From Chloroflexota bacterium (GTDB lineage Bacteria > Chloroflexota > UBA6077): a stretch of 10,799 nt of DNA. Below the pieces are notes generated by a model, which worked only from the letters and a program-made list of their open reading frames with translations, made no database searches and was not told where the DNA came from. Below are positions 1 to 6,356 of the stretch, in pieces. Within the stretch, counting starts at the first letter, position 1. Each line of letters starts with the position of its first letter. The position numbers were made by a program, and so were the translations under genes. The DNA lies in contig JAJZQR010000174.1 of NCBI GenBank assembly GCA_021806765.1, forward strand, positions 1 through 10,799. Direction: 5' to 3'.

Positions 1-114
1 GCCCAAAGGAGGAGCGAGCGCAAACGACACTACCGGCACCCGGGCATGAGCCCCCTAGCCGTAGCGGGTGCCCCACCAGGAGAGATCAGCTACCTGGACG
101 CCCTGGCCGTGTGA
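1..114 (+). CDS. 3' end of an unidentified gene (partial)
   Basis: The first reading frame is open from the left edge and ends at TGA 112-114, giving about 37 residues rich in Arg and Pro, with RKRHYRHPG near the start and SYLDALAV at the end. A perfect hairpin begins 23 bases after the stop, which supports a true gene end here. The fragment is too short for me to assign a family, and an open frame of this length could occur by chance in GC-rich DNA. I give no function. Confidence 0.35.
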   Translation, partial: AQRRSERKRHYRHPGMSPLAVAGAPPGEISYLDALAV

Positions 115-137
115 GGGCGGCCCAGGGCGGGGATCAA

Positions 138-157
138 GCTGCCCCGAAAGGGGCAGC
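138..157 (+). terminator. GNRA-loop hairpin, possible terminator of the upstream gene
   Basis: GCTGCCCC (138-145) and GGGGCAGC (150-157) pair perfectly around a GAAA tetraloop, giving an 8-bp stem dominated by G-C pairs, 23 bases after the stop at 112-114. There is no downstream T tract, so it is not a classical intrinsic terminator. It may act as a U-less terminator or a 3'-end stabilising hairpin. Confidence 0.45.
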
Positions 158-361
158 CAGGGGAACATGCCTTCCCAGCCACCAACCGACCACCATCAAC
201 ACAACGCCGAATTCGCCAACACAGGATGGAACCGAGTCACGGGATGACGTTTTCCCTGGACAGTTAACCCTGACAGAATCGCTGGGCAACAACACTCCCA
301 TCTTGCCAGGAGGCCTCCCCCTTTCTTGTTGAGTGGGTATGCGTGAGAGAAGAGATACCTC
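158..361. other. Intergenic stretch without a convincing gene
   Basis: Between the hairpin and the TTGACA box I find no gene with recognisable family features. A 73-codon open frame (111-332) is of low-complexity composition and overlaps the end of the upstream frame, so I do not call it. Small symmetric elements occur, such as GGAGGCCTCC at 309-318 and AAGAG/CTCTT arms at 350-363, but these are short enough to be chance. Confidence 0.5.
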
Positions 362-390
362 TTGACAGACCCGCTGTTCTAGTTTAACGT
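362..390 (+). promoter_or_regulatory. Candidate sigma-70-type promoter of the operon
   Basis: A perfect TTGACA lies at 362-367. After a 17-base spacer comes TAACGT (385-390), which matches the TATAAT consensus at three of six positions, including the first two and the last. The -10 region falls inside the left arm of the 54-bp palindrome, which is where a repressor would block transcription. No other good promoter is seen before the regulator gene. The -35 match is strong and the -10 weak, so the exact start site is uncertain. Confidence 0.5.
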
Positions 391-426
391 GTGCGCTACG
401 TAGCGCACACGTTAAACTAGAACAGC
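373..426. promoter_or_regulatory. Perfect 54-bp palindrome, candidate LacI-type operator
   Basis: Every base from 373 to 399 is complementary to its mirror position between 400 and 426, giving two 27-base arms with no spacer and no mismatch; the symmetry fails at 372/427. The centre is TACGTA, with the central CG step usual in LacI-family operators, flanked by GCGC and then GTGTGC/GCACAC. It overlaps the proposed -10 and lies 136 bases upstream of a LacI-family gene, so autoregulation of the operon is the simplest reading. A whole operator usually needs only about 16-20 bp, so this could hold a core site plus two outer half-sites. As DNA it could extrude a cruciform. Confidence 0.7.
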
Positions 427-529
427 TCTATCCGCGGTCAGAACTAGCCGGCAGCGCACAGCGATATTCCGGTGGCTGCTCAGATATTCGCTTCTCTGAC
501 TGGGAACGGTACCGTAGCCTCGAGCGCCC

Positions 530-541
530 CAGCTTCGGCTG
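530..541 (+). promoter_or_regulatory. UUCG-tetraloop hairpin in the operon leader
   Basis: CAGC-TTCG-GCTG forms a short 4-bp stem with a stable UUCG loop, ending 21 bases before the regulator's ATG. In the same leader, ACGGTACCGT (506-515) is a 10-bp palindrome. Both are small and may be incidental, but the leader otherwise contains no obvious ribosome binding site. Confidence 0.25.
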
Positions 542-562
542 AGAAATGGTAGAAACGGCGTC

Positions 563-1588
563 ATGCAGGGACACATCACAATCAAGAACATCGCCGCCCG
601 GTTGCAAGTCTCCCACACCACTGTTTCTCGGGCTCTTCGGAACGATCCTACGATCAGCGAGGAGACAACCCGGAAGGTGAGAGAGTTGGCCAAGTCGCTG
701 GGGTACGTCCGCCACCAAGCCGGAGCAATCCTCTCCACAGGGAAAACCCTGTCTATCCTCTTCGTGGTCCCCTACGAACTTGGCCGTTTTCCCCATCTCT
801 TCCACATGGAGGTGTTGCAGGGCCTCATAGATGAGGTCACGCCCCGAGGCTACATCGTCAACCTGGTCTTCGAACAATACCTACGTCAACGTGGTGAGAC
901 GGTTTTCTCCGTCCTCAGTCCAGCCCGAGCTGATGGGGCCGTCCTTCTCCTAGTCAAGTCCGATGAATCTCAATTCGTCGGCCGAGCCTTCTCCCTACCC
1001 GTCGTTATGGTGAATCAGATGATCGACGGCGTCCAGGCGGACTTCGTGGTGGCCGACGACAAACAGGGGGCTTACTCCGCCACCAAACACCTCATCGACC
1101 TGGGGCATCGCAGTATAGCCTACCTCGCCGGTCCTCCCGGCTACTATGCGACTGCTCAGCGTTTGGCCGGTTACCGGGACTGCCTCCTCGATCACGGGCT
1201 TGCCTTCAACGAGGAACTCGTAGCCAGTGGACAAATGGACAAGGAGGGCGGCTACGACGCCCTGACCCAGTTGCTGGGCCGTGGTATCCCGTTCTCCGCC
1301 GTTTTCAGCCACAGGGACGCCATGGCCTTGGGTGCCATTGCGGCCTTGACCGAGCGCGGTCTGAGGGTACCCGAGGACGTAGCGGTAGTAGGCTTCGATG
1401 ATGACGTCTTCGCGGAATTGGTATCTCCCTCCCTAACGACGGTGCGCAAGCCCCGCATGCTCATGGGAAGCATGGCAGGCCGGATCTTGCTGCAGCGGAT
1501 CGAGGGCACCCAGCCCGACGGGCCCGTCGTCTCCCCGCTGCGATCGCAACTGGTTATTCGCCAATCGTCGGGCGGCCCAAGAAGCTAG
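563..1588 (+). CDS. LacI/GalR-family transcriptional repressor
   Basis: A DNA-binding repressor of sugar or sugar-acid catabolism, 341 aa, the usual length for the family. Residues 6-48 form the N-terminal helix-turn-helix (TIKNIAARLQVSHTTVSRAL) followed by the hinge-side LGY motif. The rest is a periplasmic-binding-protein-like effector domain with family signatures: HLIDLGHRSIAYLAGP with GYRDCL downstream, FSHRDAMALGAIAAL, and VAVVGFDDD. ATG 563 is the only reasonable start because an in-frame TAG lies at 515-517. No clear Shine-Dalgarno sequence precedes it, unlike most genes downstream, which would keep repressor levels low. It is the first gene of a co-directional set; the next gene starts 40 bases after its stop. 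By family precedent it should bind the palindrome at 373-426 and release it on binding the pathway's substrate. The ligand cannot be predicted. Confidence 0.93.
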   Translation: MQGHITIKNIAARLQVSHTTVSRALRNDPTISEETTRKVRELAKSLGYVRHQAGAILSTGKTLSILFVVPYELGRFPHLFHMEVLQGLIDEVTPRGYIVNLVFEQYLRQRGETVFSVLSPARADGAVLLLVKSDESQFVGRAFSLPVVMVNQMIDGVQADFVVADDKQGAYSATKHLIDLGHRSIAYLAGPPGYYATAQRLAGYRDCLLDHGLAFNEELVASGQMDKEGGYDALTQLLGRGIPFSAVFSHRDAMALGAIAALTERGLRVPEDVAVVGFDDDVFAELVSPSLTTVRKPRMLMGSMAGRILLQRIEGTQPDGPVVSPLRSQLVIRQSSGGPRS

Positions 1589-1628
1589 CCATCCCACACC
1601 TATACCATGCCACCTTCAGGAGGGAACC

Positions 1629-2621
1629 ATGGACAAGGCCGTAATGGTCACTGGAGGCAACGGGTTTCTGGGAAGCTATGTCTGTTGCCAGTTGGCTGAG
1701 CGAGGCTACCAAGTAGTCTCATACGATATCGCCCCGCCTCGCCCGGCCAATCAGTTCATCCAGGCTCCTAGTCGCGATTCTATCCGCTACTATAACGGCC
1801 AGGTAACGGACCTCTCACGCATACTAGGGGTCTGCCAGGCAGCGAAGGTCAGTGCAATAGTCCACACCGCTGCCGTCCTCGGCCATGTCGGGGCTGTCGA
1901 GCAGCCTTACGCTACCTATCAGGTCAACACCTTGGGCCCGTTAATGGTCTTCGAAGCCGCGCGGCTCTTCAACCTCGATAGAGTGGTGTTCATCAGCAGC
2001 AACGCCGTGTACCAGAAGAAGCAGTACGAGCCGATGGACGAGCTTCACCCTATCTTCTCGCCAAGCAGCGGCAATCTAGCTACCCACTACGGCGCGTCGA
2101 AGGCGGCCGCCGAAGTGATCGGGTTGACTTACTTCACCTTCAATGCCGTCGATCTGATCATCCTACGGATGGCTTCCGTGTATGGCTTCGGCACGCAAAA
2201 CCCAATGTACATCAAGCCAATGGTTGAGAACTCTGTATTGGGGCTCCCGACCAGCTTCCCGACTGGAGCCGAGATGGTCCGCGACTATACCTACGTCAAG
2301 GACAGCGCCTCGGCGGTCTTGAAGGCATTGGAGGCCGACGGTGCTGCCTTGTCGCAGCGTGTCTTTAACACGTCTGCAGGGAAGCTCTACTCGGCCGGAG
2401 AGGTAGCCAGGATCGTCAAGGAGATCGTGCCGGATGCCCAGATCGAAATTGGCCCTGGGCTGACTGATCTGGAAAGGAGTGATATACAGGCGAGGGGAGC
2501 TCTGGATTGCAGGAAGGCCAAAGAGGAGATGGGCTACCTACCAGTTCACGACTTGCGCCGGGGGATACAAGACTACGTGGCGACGGTTCGCTCCTACCTG
2601 GAGAGCGGCGGATGCCTCTGA
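1629..2621 (+). CDS. NAD-dependent epimerase/dehydratase family protein (extended SDR)
   Basis: A 330-aa extended short-chain dehydrogenase/reductase. The Rossmann dinucleotide site is TGGNGFLG at residues 8-15, the active-site serine region is FISSNAVY from residue 121, and the catalytic pair is Tyr154/Lys158 in YGASK. This supports NAD(P)-dependent redox or epimerisation of a sugar, nucleotide-sugar or sugar-acid substrate. The family includes UDP-sugar epimerases and catabolic enzymes such as uronate and D-erythronate dehydrogenases. The catabolic setting, between a LacI regulator and a TRAP carboxylate transporter, favours a sugar-acid dehydrogenase over a cell-wall enzyme, but this is inference. 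AGGAGGG ends 7 bases before ATG 1629, which fixes the start. The usual Gly after the AVY motif is replaced by Gln. The next gene's start follows its stop by 49 bases. Confidence 0.85.
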   Translation: MDKAVMVTGGNGFLGSYVCCQLAERGYQVVSYDIAPPRPANQFIQAPSRDSIRYYNGQVTDLSRILGVCQAAKVSAIVHTAAVLGHVGAVEQPYATYQVNTLGPLMVFEAARLFNLDRVVFISSNAVYQKKQYEPMDELHPIFSPSSGNLATHYGASKAAAEVIGLTYFTFNAVDLIILRMASVYGFGTQNPMYIKPMVENSVLGLPTSFPTGAEMVRDYTYVKDSASAVLKALEADGAALSQRVFNTSAGKLYSAGEVARIVKEIVPDAQIEIGPGLTDLERSDIQARGALDCRKAKEEMGYLPVHDLRRGIQDYVATVRSYLESGGCL

Positions 2622-2670
2622 GGCCCGGTATGTCAGAAAGAGTCTTATTTTGAGGAGGGTCGAATTCGTG

Positions 2671-3633
2671 ATGCCACCCAGAGAACTGATGCTCAAGATG
2701 TATTACCAGATGCAGATGACGCGGGCGTTCAACCACGAACTACTGGAACTCAAGGCGCAGAAGAAGATCTATGGTCCGATCCATCGCATCACAGGGCAGG
2801 AAGCCATGGGTATCGCAGTGGGCAATGTGCTCCGGCGCGACGACTACGCGATAAGCAATCACCGCGGCTTTGCCCATTGGATTGGAAAAGGCATCGACAT
2901 GAAGGGCCTTGCCGCTGAGATCTTCGGCAAAGAGGCCGGCTGCTGCAAGGGCAAAGCGGGTGAGATGCTGATCACTGACATGCGCGTCAACTTGATGAGC
3001 ACCACCATCGTCGGTGGGGGCCTTCCACTGGCTGCTGGGTTGGGCCTCTCAATCAAAATGAAGAAGAGCGACCAGGTGGTCGTCTGCTTCTTCGGCGACG
3101 GTGCCTCCAATGAAGGCGCGTTCCACGAGGCACTGAACTTTGCGGCCCTTCACAAACTGCCGGTCATCTACTTCTGCGAAAACAATCAATGGGGTCTCAG
3201 TACCCGAGTAGAAACGTCCACATCCGTGCGCGACATCGCCATTAGGTCCATCGGCTACGGTATCGAGGGCCTCATAGTAGACGGCAACGACCTTCTCGAG
3301 GTCTATGACCTCATGACCGAAATAGTGCCAAAGGTTAGGCAGGGGAACGGTCCCATCCTGGTCGAGGCCAAGACCTACAGACGGGGCACCTTCTCGTCCA
3401 ATGACCGCGGGACCGGATATCAACCAAGTGAGCAGATCCACCGATGGACGGCTAAGGACCCCATCAAGCGCTACCAAGAGCAGTTGCAGATCTTGGGGGT
3501 CGCTGATGCCCAGGAACTGGCCAGCCTTGAGGACGCGGCCCGCCGGGATGCCCACGAGGCCATAGTGTTTGGACAGGAGGCCGACTACCCACCGGAGAGC
3601 GCACTATACGAGGGCGTGTACGCCACCAACTAG
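2671..3633 (+). CDS. ThDP-dependent dehydrogenase E1 component, alpha subunit (divergent)
   Basis: A 320-aa homologue of the E1 alpha subunits of pyruvate, branched-chain 2-oxo-acid and acetoin dehydrogenases (PdhA/AcoA-like), which bind thiamine diphosphate and pair with a beta subunit. The ThDP motif is GDG at 142-144 and ends in NN at 171-172, with normal spacing. The N-terminal QMQMTRAFNHELLELKAQKKIYG and the ITGQEAMGIAVG segments are typical. Three normally conserved histidines are absent: the RGHG-type motif is RGFAH (Phe67), the GSMH-type motif is GEML (Leu100), and the GHS of the phosphorylation-loop region is GTFS (Thr240). The start is either GTG 2668 or ATG 2671; GAGGAGGG (2652-2659) lies 8 or 11 bases before them. 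Frame extension to 2479 overlaps the previous gene and is not real. The beta subunit follows after 18 bases. No E2 or E3 gene is nearby. Confidence 0.9.
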   Translation: MPPRELMLKMYYQMQMTRAFNHELLELKAQKKIYGPIHRITGQEAMGIAVGNVLRRDDYAISNHRGFAHWIGKGIDMKGLAAEIFGKEAGCCKGKAGEMLITDMRVNLMSTTIVGGGLPLAAGLGLSIKMKKSDQVVVCFFGDGASNEGAFHEALNFAALHKLPVIYFCENNQWGLSTRVETSTSVRDIAIRSIGYGIEGLIVDGNDLLEVYDLMTEIVPKVRQGNGPILVEAKTYRRGTFSSNDRGTGYQPSEQIHRWTAKDPIKRYQEQLQILGVADAQELASLEDAARRDAHEAIVFGQEADYPPESALYEGVYATN

Positions 3634-3651
3634 AGAGGAGTGAGTAGACGA

Positions 3652-4626
3652 ATGAGAGAGCTCTCGATGCAAAGGGCGATCAACGAAGCGCTCCATGAAG
3701 AGATGAAACGGGACGAGACCGTTTTCGTCATGGGCGAGGATGTGGGGAAATACGGTGGCCACCTGGAAGTCACTAAGGACCTCTTCGAACGCTTCGGCGC
3801 CGAACGGGCGATCGATACCCCGATCTCGGAGGCTGCCATCGCGGGGTCGGCGGTGGGAGCAGCCATAGGGGGAATGAAGCCGGTAGCGGAAATCCAGCAC
3901 ATTGACTTCATCACCATTGCCTTGGATGCCATCGTCAACCACGCTGCGGTCCTGCCTTACGCCTATGGCGGGCAGATACGGGTACCCATGGTCATTCGGA
4001 CCCAGGGCGGCTCCTCTACCGTAGGCGCACAGCACTGCAAGAGCCTGGAGGCCTGGCTGGTTCACGTTCCAGGTTTGAAAGTCGTGATGCCGTCCACCCC
4101 GTACGATGCCAAGGGGTTGATGAAGTCGTCGATCCGGGATCCAAACCCCGTTGTGTTTATCGAACACAAGTTGACCTACCGGTACAAGGGAGGAGTGCCG
4201 GAAGGCGAGTATCTAGTGGAACTAGGCAAGGCAGATATCAAACGACCCGGCGGCGACGTAACGGTCGTGGCCACCTCCAGGATGGTGCACGAGAGTCTGG
4301 CCGCCGCCGAGGAACTGCAAAAGGAGGGGATAGAGGTAGAGGTAGTAGACCCCTGCACGCTGGTTCCGCTCGACATTGATGCGATCCTTGGATCGGTCAG
4401 GAAAACGGGCCGGCTGATCGTCGTCCACGAGGGGTGGACAAGGGGCGGTTTCGGGTCTGAGGTGGTGTCCAAGGTGTGCGAGATGGGGCTAGGCCTCCTA
4501 AAGGCTCCCCCTCTGAGGCTGGGCGCGGCGGATGTCCCCCCGCCCTACAGTCCCGCTCTTGAGCGGATCTCCATTCCCAGCCGGGAGAGCATCGCCCGGG
4601 CCGCCAGGGCCATGATGGCAGGTTAG
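3652..4626 (+). CDS. ThDP-dependent dehydrogenase E1 component, beta subunit
   Basis: A 324-aa homologue of PdhB/AcoB/BkdA2-type E1 beta subunits, which complete the alpha2beta2 active site. It follows the family closely: GEDVGKYGGHLEVTK near the N-terminus, DTPISEAAIAG with the catalytic Glu60, YGGQ, GAQH with the active-site-region His128, PGLKVVMPSTPYDAKGLM, and a C-terminal transketolase-like domain with VVDPCTLVPLD and HEGWTRGGFG. Unlike the alpha subunit, no key residue seems to be missing. AGAGGAG (3634-3640) precedes ATG 3652 by 11 bases; the in-frame GTG at 3640 lies inside that binding site and is unlikely to be the start. It sits 18 bases after the alpha gene, so the two are surely co-translated. 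The substrate class (2-oxo acid or acetoin-like ketol) cannot be told from this sequence. Confidence 0.92.
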   Translation: MRELSMQRAINEALHEEMKRDETVFVMGEDVGKYGGHLEVTKDLFERFGAERAIDTPISEAAIAGSAVGAAIGGMKPVAEIQHIDFITIALDAIVNHAAVLPYAYGGQIRVPMVIRTQGGSSTVGAQHCKSLEAWLVHVPGLKVVMPSTPYDAKGLMKSSIRDPNPVVFIEHKLTYRYKGGVPEGEYLVELGKADIKRPGGDVTVVATSRMVHESLAAAEELQKEGIEVEVVDPCTLVPLDIDAILGSVRKTGRLIVVHEGWTRGGFGSEVVSKVCEMGLGLLKAPPLRLGAADVPPPYSPALERISIPSRESIARAARAMMAG

Positions 4627-4732
4627 ACCCAAGAAGCCTCACGCGTAGTGGCGTTGGATTCGCACTAACCCTCCGCGCAGCGTCGCGCTGGATTAATTTC
4701 TAGTGGCAACATCGAATGCAAGGAGGAGGAAG
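4627..4732 (+). promoter_or_regulatory. 106-base gap before the TRAP genes, with a small hairpin
   Basis: This is the longest gap inside the gene cluster. CAGCG (4678-4682) and CGCTG (4686-4690) form a 5-bp stem around TCG, followed by AT-rich GATTAATTT. It could be a weak attenuator, a processing site or part of a second promoter that lets the transporter be expressed at a different level. I see no convincing -35/-10 pair and no copy of the upstream palindrome. Confidence 0.25.
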
Positions 4733-5824
4733 ATGACACTGTTTTCTCGAGTCCGTTGGGTGGCACCACTTCTCGGCTTGGTAATGGCAGTGGTTTTCGC
4801 GGCGGTTGCCTGCGCGCCGGCCGCACCAGCACCTACCGTGGCACCTGCCAAACCCGCCGAGCCGACCAAGGCGGCTGCCCCCGCCGCGCAGCCAGCTGCG
4901 GCAGCACCCTCTAGCGCGAAGTACAACCTGCGCATCGCGAGCGGCGGTGCGCCGGGCAGCTACTCCTACGTGGCCGTGGACAAACTGAAGGAGCTGGTCG
5001 AGTCGCGCTCCAAGGGCCAGATGACGGTCCAGAAGTTCGAGGGGAGCGTCGGCGGCGAGGCCGAGATCCTCCAGCGGATCCAGCTTGGCACCTTTGAGGG
5101 GTACCTCGGCTCCACCGGCCCGCTCTTGTCGATCACCAAGGCCAATGTCCTGGTGCCGCTGGACATGCCGTACCTGTTCAAGGACTGGGATCGCTACGTC
5201 AAGGCCCTGAGCGGCCCTTACGGCCAGGCGATCAACGAGAAGCTGTCCGCCGCCGGGTTCCGGGTCCTGGCATGGGGCAGCCTGGGCGAGCGTGTCATCT
5301 ACCAAAAGACCGGTCCGGTGACCAAGCCCGAGAACCTCAAGGGGATGAAGCTCCGGACCATGGAGAACCCCGTATACCTGGCGTGGTATAAGTCCATCGG
5401 GGTCCAGCCCGTGGCCATGTCGTTCACCGAGGTCTACACCTCCCTGCAGACCGGCGTGATCGACGGGGTGGACGGGGCGCTCCAGAACATCGCCAACAAG
5501 ATGAACGAGGTGGCCAAGCACGTCACCCTCACGAACCATGTCGTCATCGGCTACCCGATCATCGTGGGCGAGAAGTGGTACGCCGGTCTTCCGGCCGACT
5601 TGAAGGAGGTGGTCTCCAAGTCGGCGGTGGAGGCCGCAGCATTCGAGCACGACCACGACGTGAAGATACAGAACGACCTGATCGCGCAGTGGAAGGCCGG
5701 CGGGGTGACGGTCACGACGCCCGACCGAGAGGCCTTCCGCAAGTCCGCCGAGCCCATCTGGCCGCAGTTTGCCGACCAGGTCGGAAAGGACGTGCTGGAT
5801 CAGCTGATCAGCGCGAACAAGTAG
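4733..5824 (+). CDS. dctP: TRAP transporter solute-binding lipoprotein (DctP family)
   Basis: The extracytoplasmic receptor of a TRAP transporter, 363 aa. A lipoprotein signal peptide covers residues 1-26, with a basic start, a hydrophobic core and Cys27 after AVA as the lipid-anchored residue. An Ala/Pro/Lys/Thr linker (about 28-62) joins it to the DctP domain. The segment LKGMKLRTMENP contains Arg208, the arginine that in this family normally salt-bridges the substrate carboxylate, so an organic acid ligand is expected. SFTEVYTSLQTGVIDGVDGA is also diagnostic. ATG 4733 is chosen because AGGAGG repeats end about 6 bases upstream and the signal peptide starts properly there; GTG 4703 would add a poor extension. 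Codon third positions are richer in G/C than in the neighbours. The membrane subunits follow immediately. The lipid anchor fits a monoderm or Chloroflexota-type envelope. Confidence 0.93.
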   Translation: MTLFSRVRWVAPLLGLVMAVVFAAVACAPAAPAPTVAPAKPAEPTKAAAPAAQPAAAAPSSAKYNLRIASGGAPGSYSYVAVDKLKELVESRSKGQMTVQKFEGSVGGEAEILQRIQLGTFEGYLGSTGPLLSITKANVLVPLDMPYLFKDWDRYVKALSGPYGQAINEKLSAAGFRVLAWGSLGERVIYQKTGPVTKPENLKGMKLRTMENPVYLAWYKSIGVQPVAMSFTEVYTSLQTGVIDGVDGALQNIANKMNEVAKHVTLTNHVVIGYPIIVGEKWYAGLPADLKEVVSKSAVEAAAFEHDHDVKIQNDLIAQWKAGGVTVTTPDREAFRKSAEPIWPQFADQVGKDVLDQLISANK

Positions 5825-5826
5825 CC

Positions 5827-6354
5827 ATGGGAGCACTGATGGCTGCCATCAGACGGTTCTCGCAGCTCCTGGTCGACGCGGCCGAATTGGCCGCGTCGAC
5901 CCTCCTGGCCGGCCTTGTCGTCGTGGTCTTCGTCGGCATCGTGGACCGGTACGTTTTGCGCACAGGGCAAGCCTGGCCCGAGGAGCTGTCGCGCTACCTA
6001 CTGCTCTGGACTTCGTTCCTGGCAGCGGCGGCGGCGGCATATCGCTTGTCTCACTACACCGTCAACTACTTCGCGGACGTGCTAATCAAGGGGAAACCGC
6101 GGCGATACTTAGGTGCACTCGTGTCCTTCGCTTCGGCAGGCCTGTTCGCCTACCTGGTACCAAAGGCCCTGGCCCTGGTCGAGGTGGGAGATCGCATGTC
6201 TTCCCCTTCGATGGGCCTGCCGATGTCTTTGGTCTTTGGCTCCGTGCTAGCCGGGGTGGGAGGAATGGCTTTCTTCTTCTTTGCGGCTGGGCTGGAGATA
6301 CTCGGCGGCTCTAGTCAGCCGGGAGATCACACGTCTGGCGAAGGAGGAAGTTAA
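5827..6354 (+). CDS. dctQ: TRAP transporter small permease subunit (DctQ family)
   Basis: The small integral-membrane subunit of the TRAP system, 175 aa from ATG 5827. It has about four hydrophobic segments, roughly at residues 20-40, 55-75, 95-115 and 135-155. The family motif between the first two appears as RYVLRTGQAWPEELSRYLLLW, with the acidic pair followed by the aromatic-rich helix. ATG 5827 is 2 bases after the DctP stop, which suggests translational coupling. ATG 5839 is an alternative with GGGAG 5 bases upstream and would shorten the protein by four residues. The gene lies between the binding protein and the large permease, the standard TRAP order. The frame remains open upstream to 5575, but that part overlaps dctP and is not coding. 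Confidence 0.9.
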   Translation: MGALMAAIRRFSQLLVDAAELAASTLLAGLVVVVFVGIVDRYVLRTGQAWPEELSRYLLLWTSFLAAAAAAYRLSHYTVNYFADVLIKGKPRRYLGALVSFASAGLFAYLVPKALALVEVGDRMSSPSMGLPMSLVFGSVLAGVGGMAFFFFAAGLEILGGSSQPGDHTSGEGGS

Positions 6355-6356
6355 CG

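Noticed and set aside
111..332. Small 73-codon plus-strand frame upstream of the operon
   Set aside because: It overlaps the stop of the left-edge frame, includes the hairpin at 138-157, and its product shows no conserved feature.
2479..2670. Upstream extension of the E1 alpha gene
   Set aside because: It overlaps the 3' end of the SDR gene and shows no E1-like sequence; a strong ribosome binding site at 2652-2659 places the start at 2668 or 2671.
4700..5836. Long minus-strand open frame (378 codons) opposite the TRAP binding-protein gene
   Set aside because: It is antisense to a clear DctP gene. Its composition (many Arg, Gly, Leu, His) is the usual complement of GC-rich coding DNA, and no family motif is visible.
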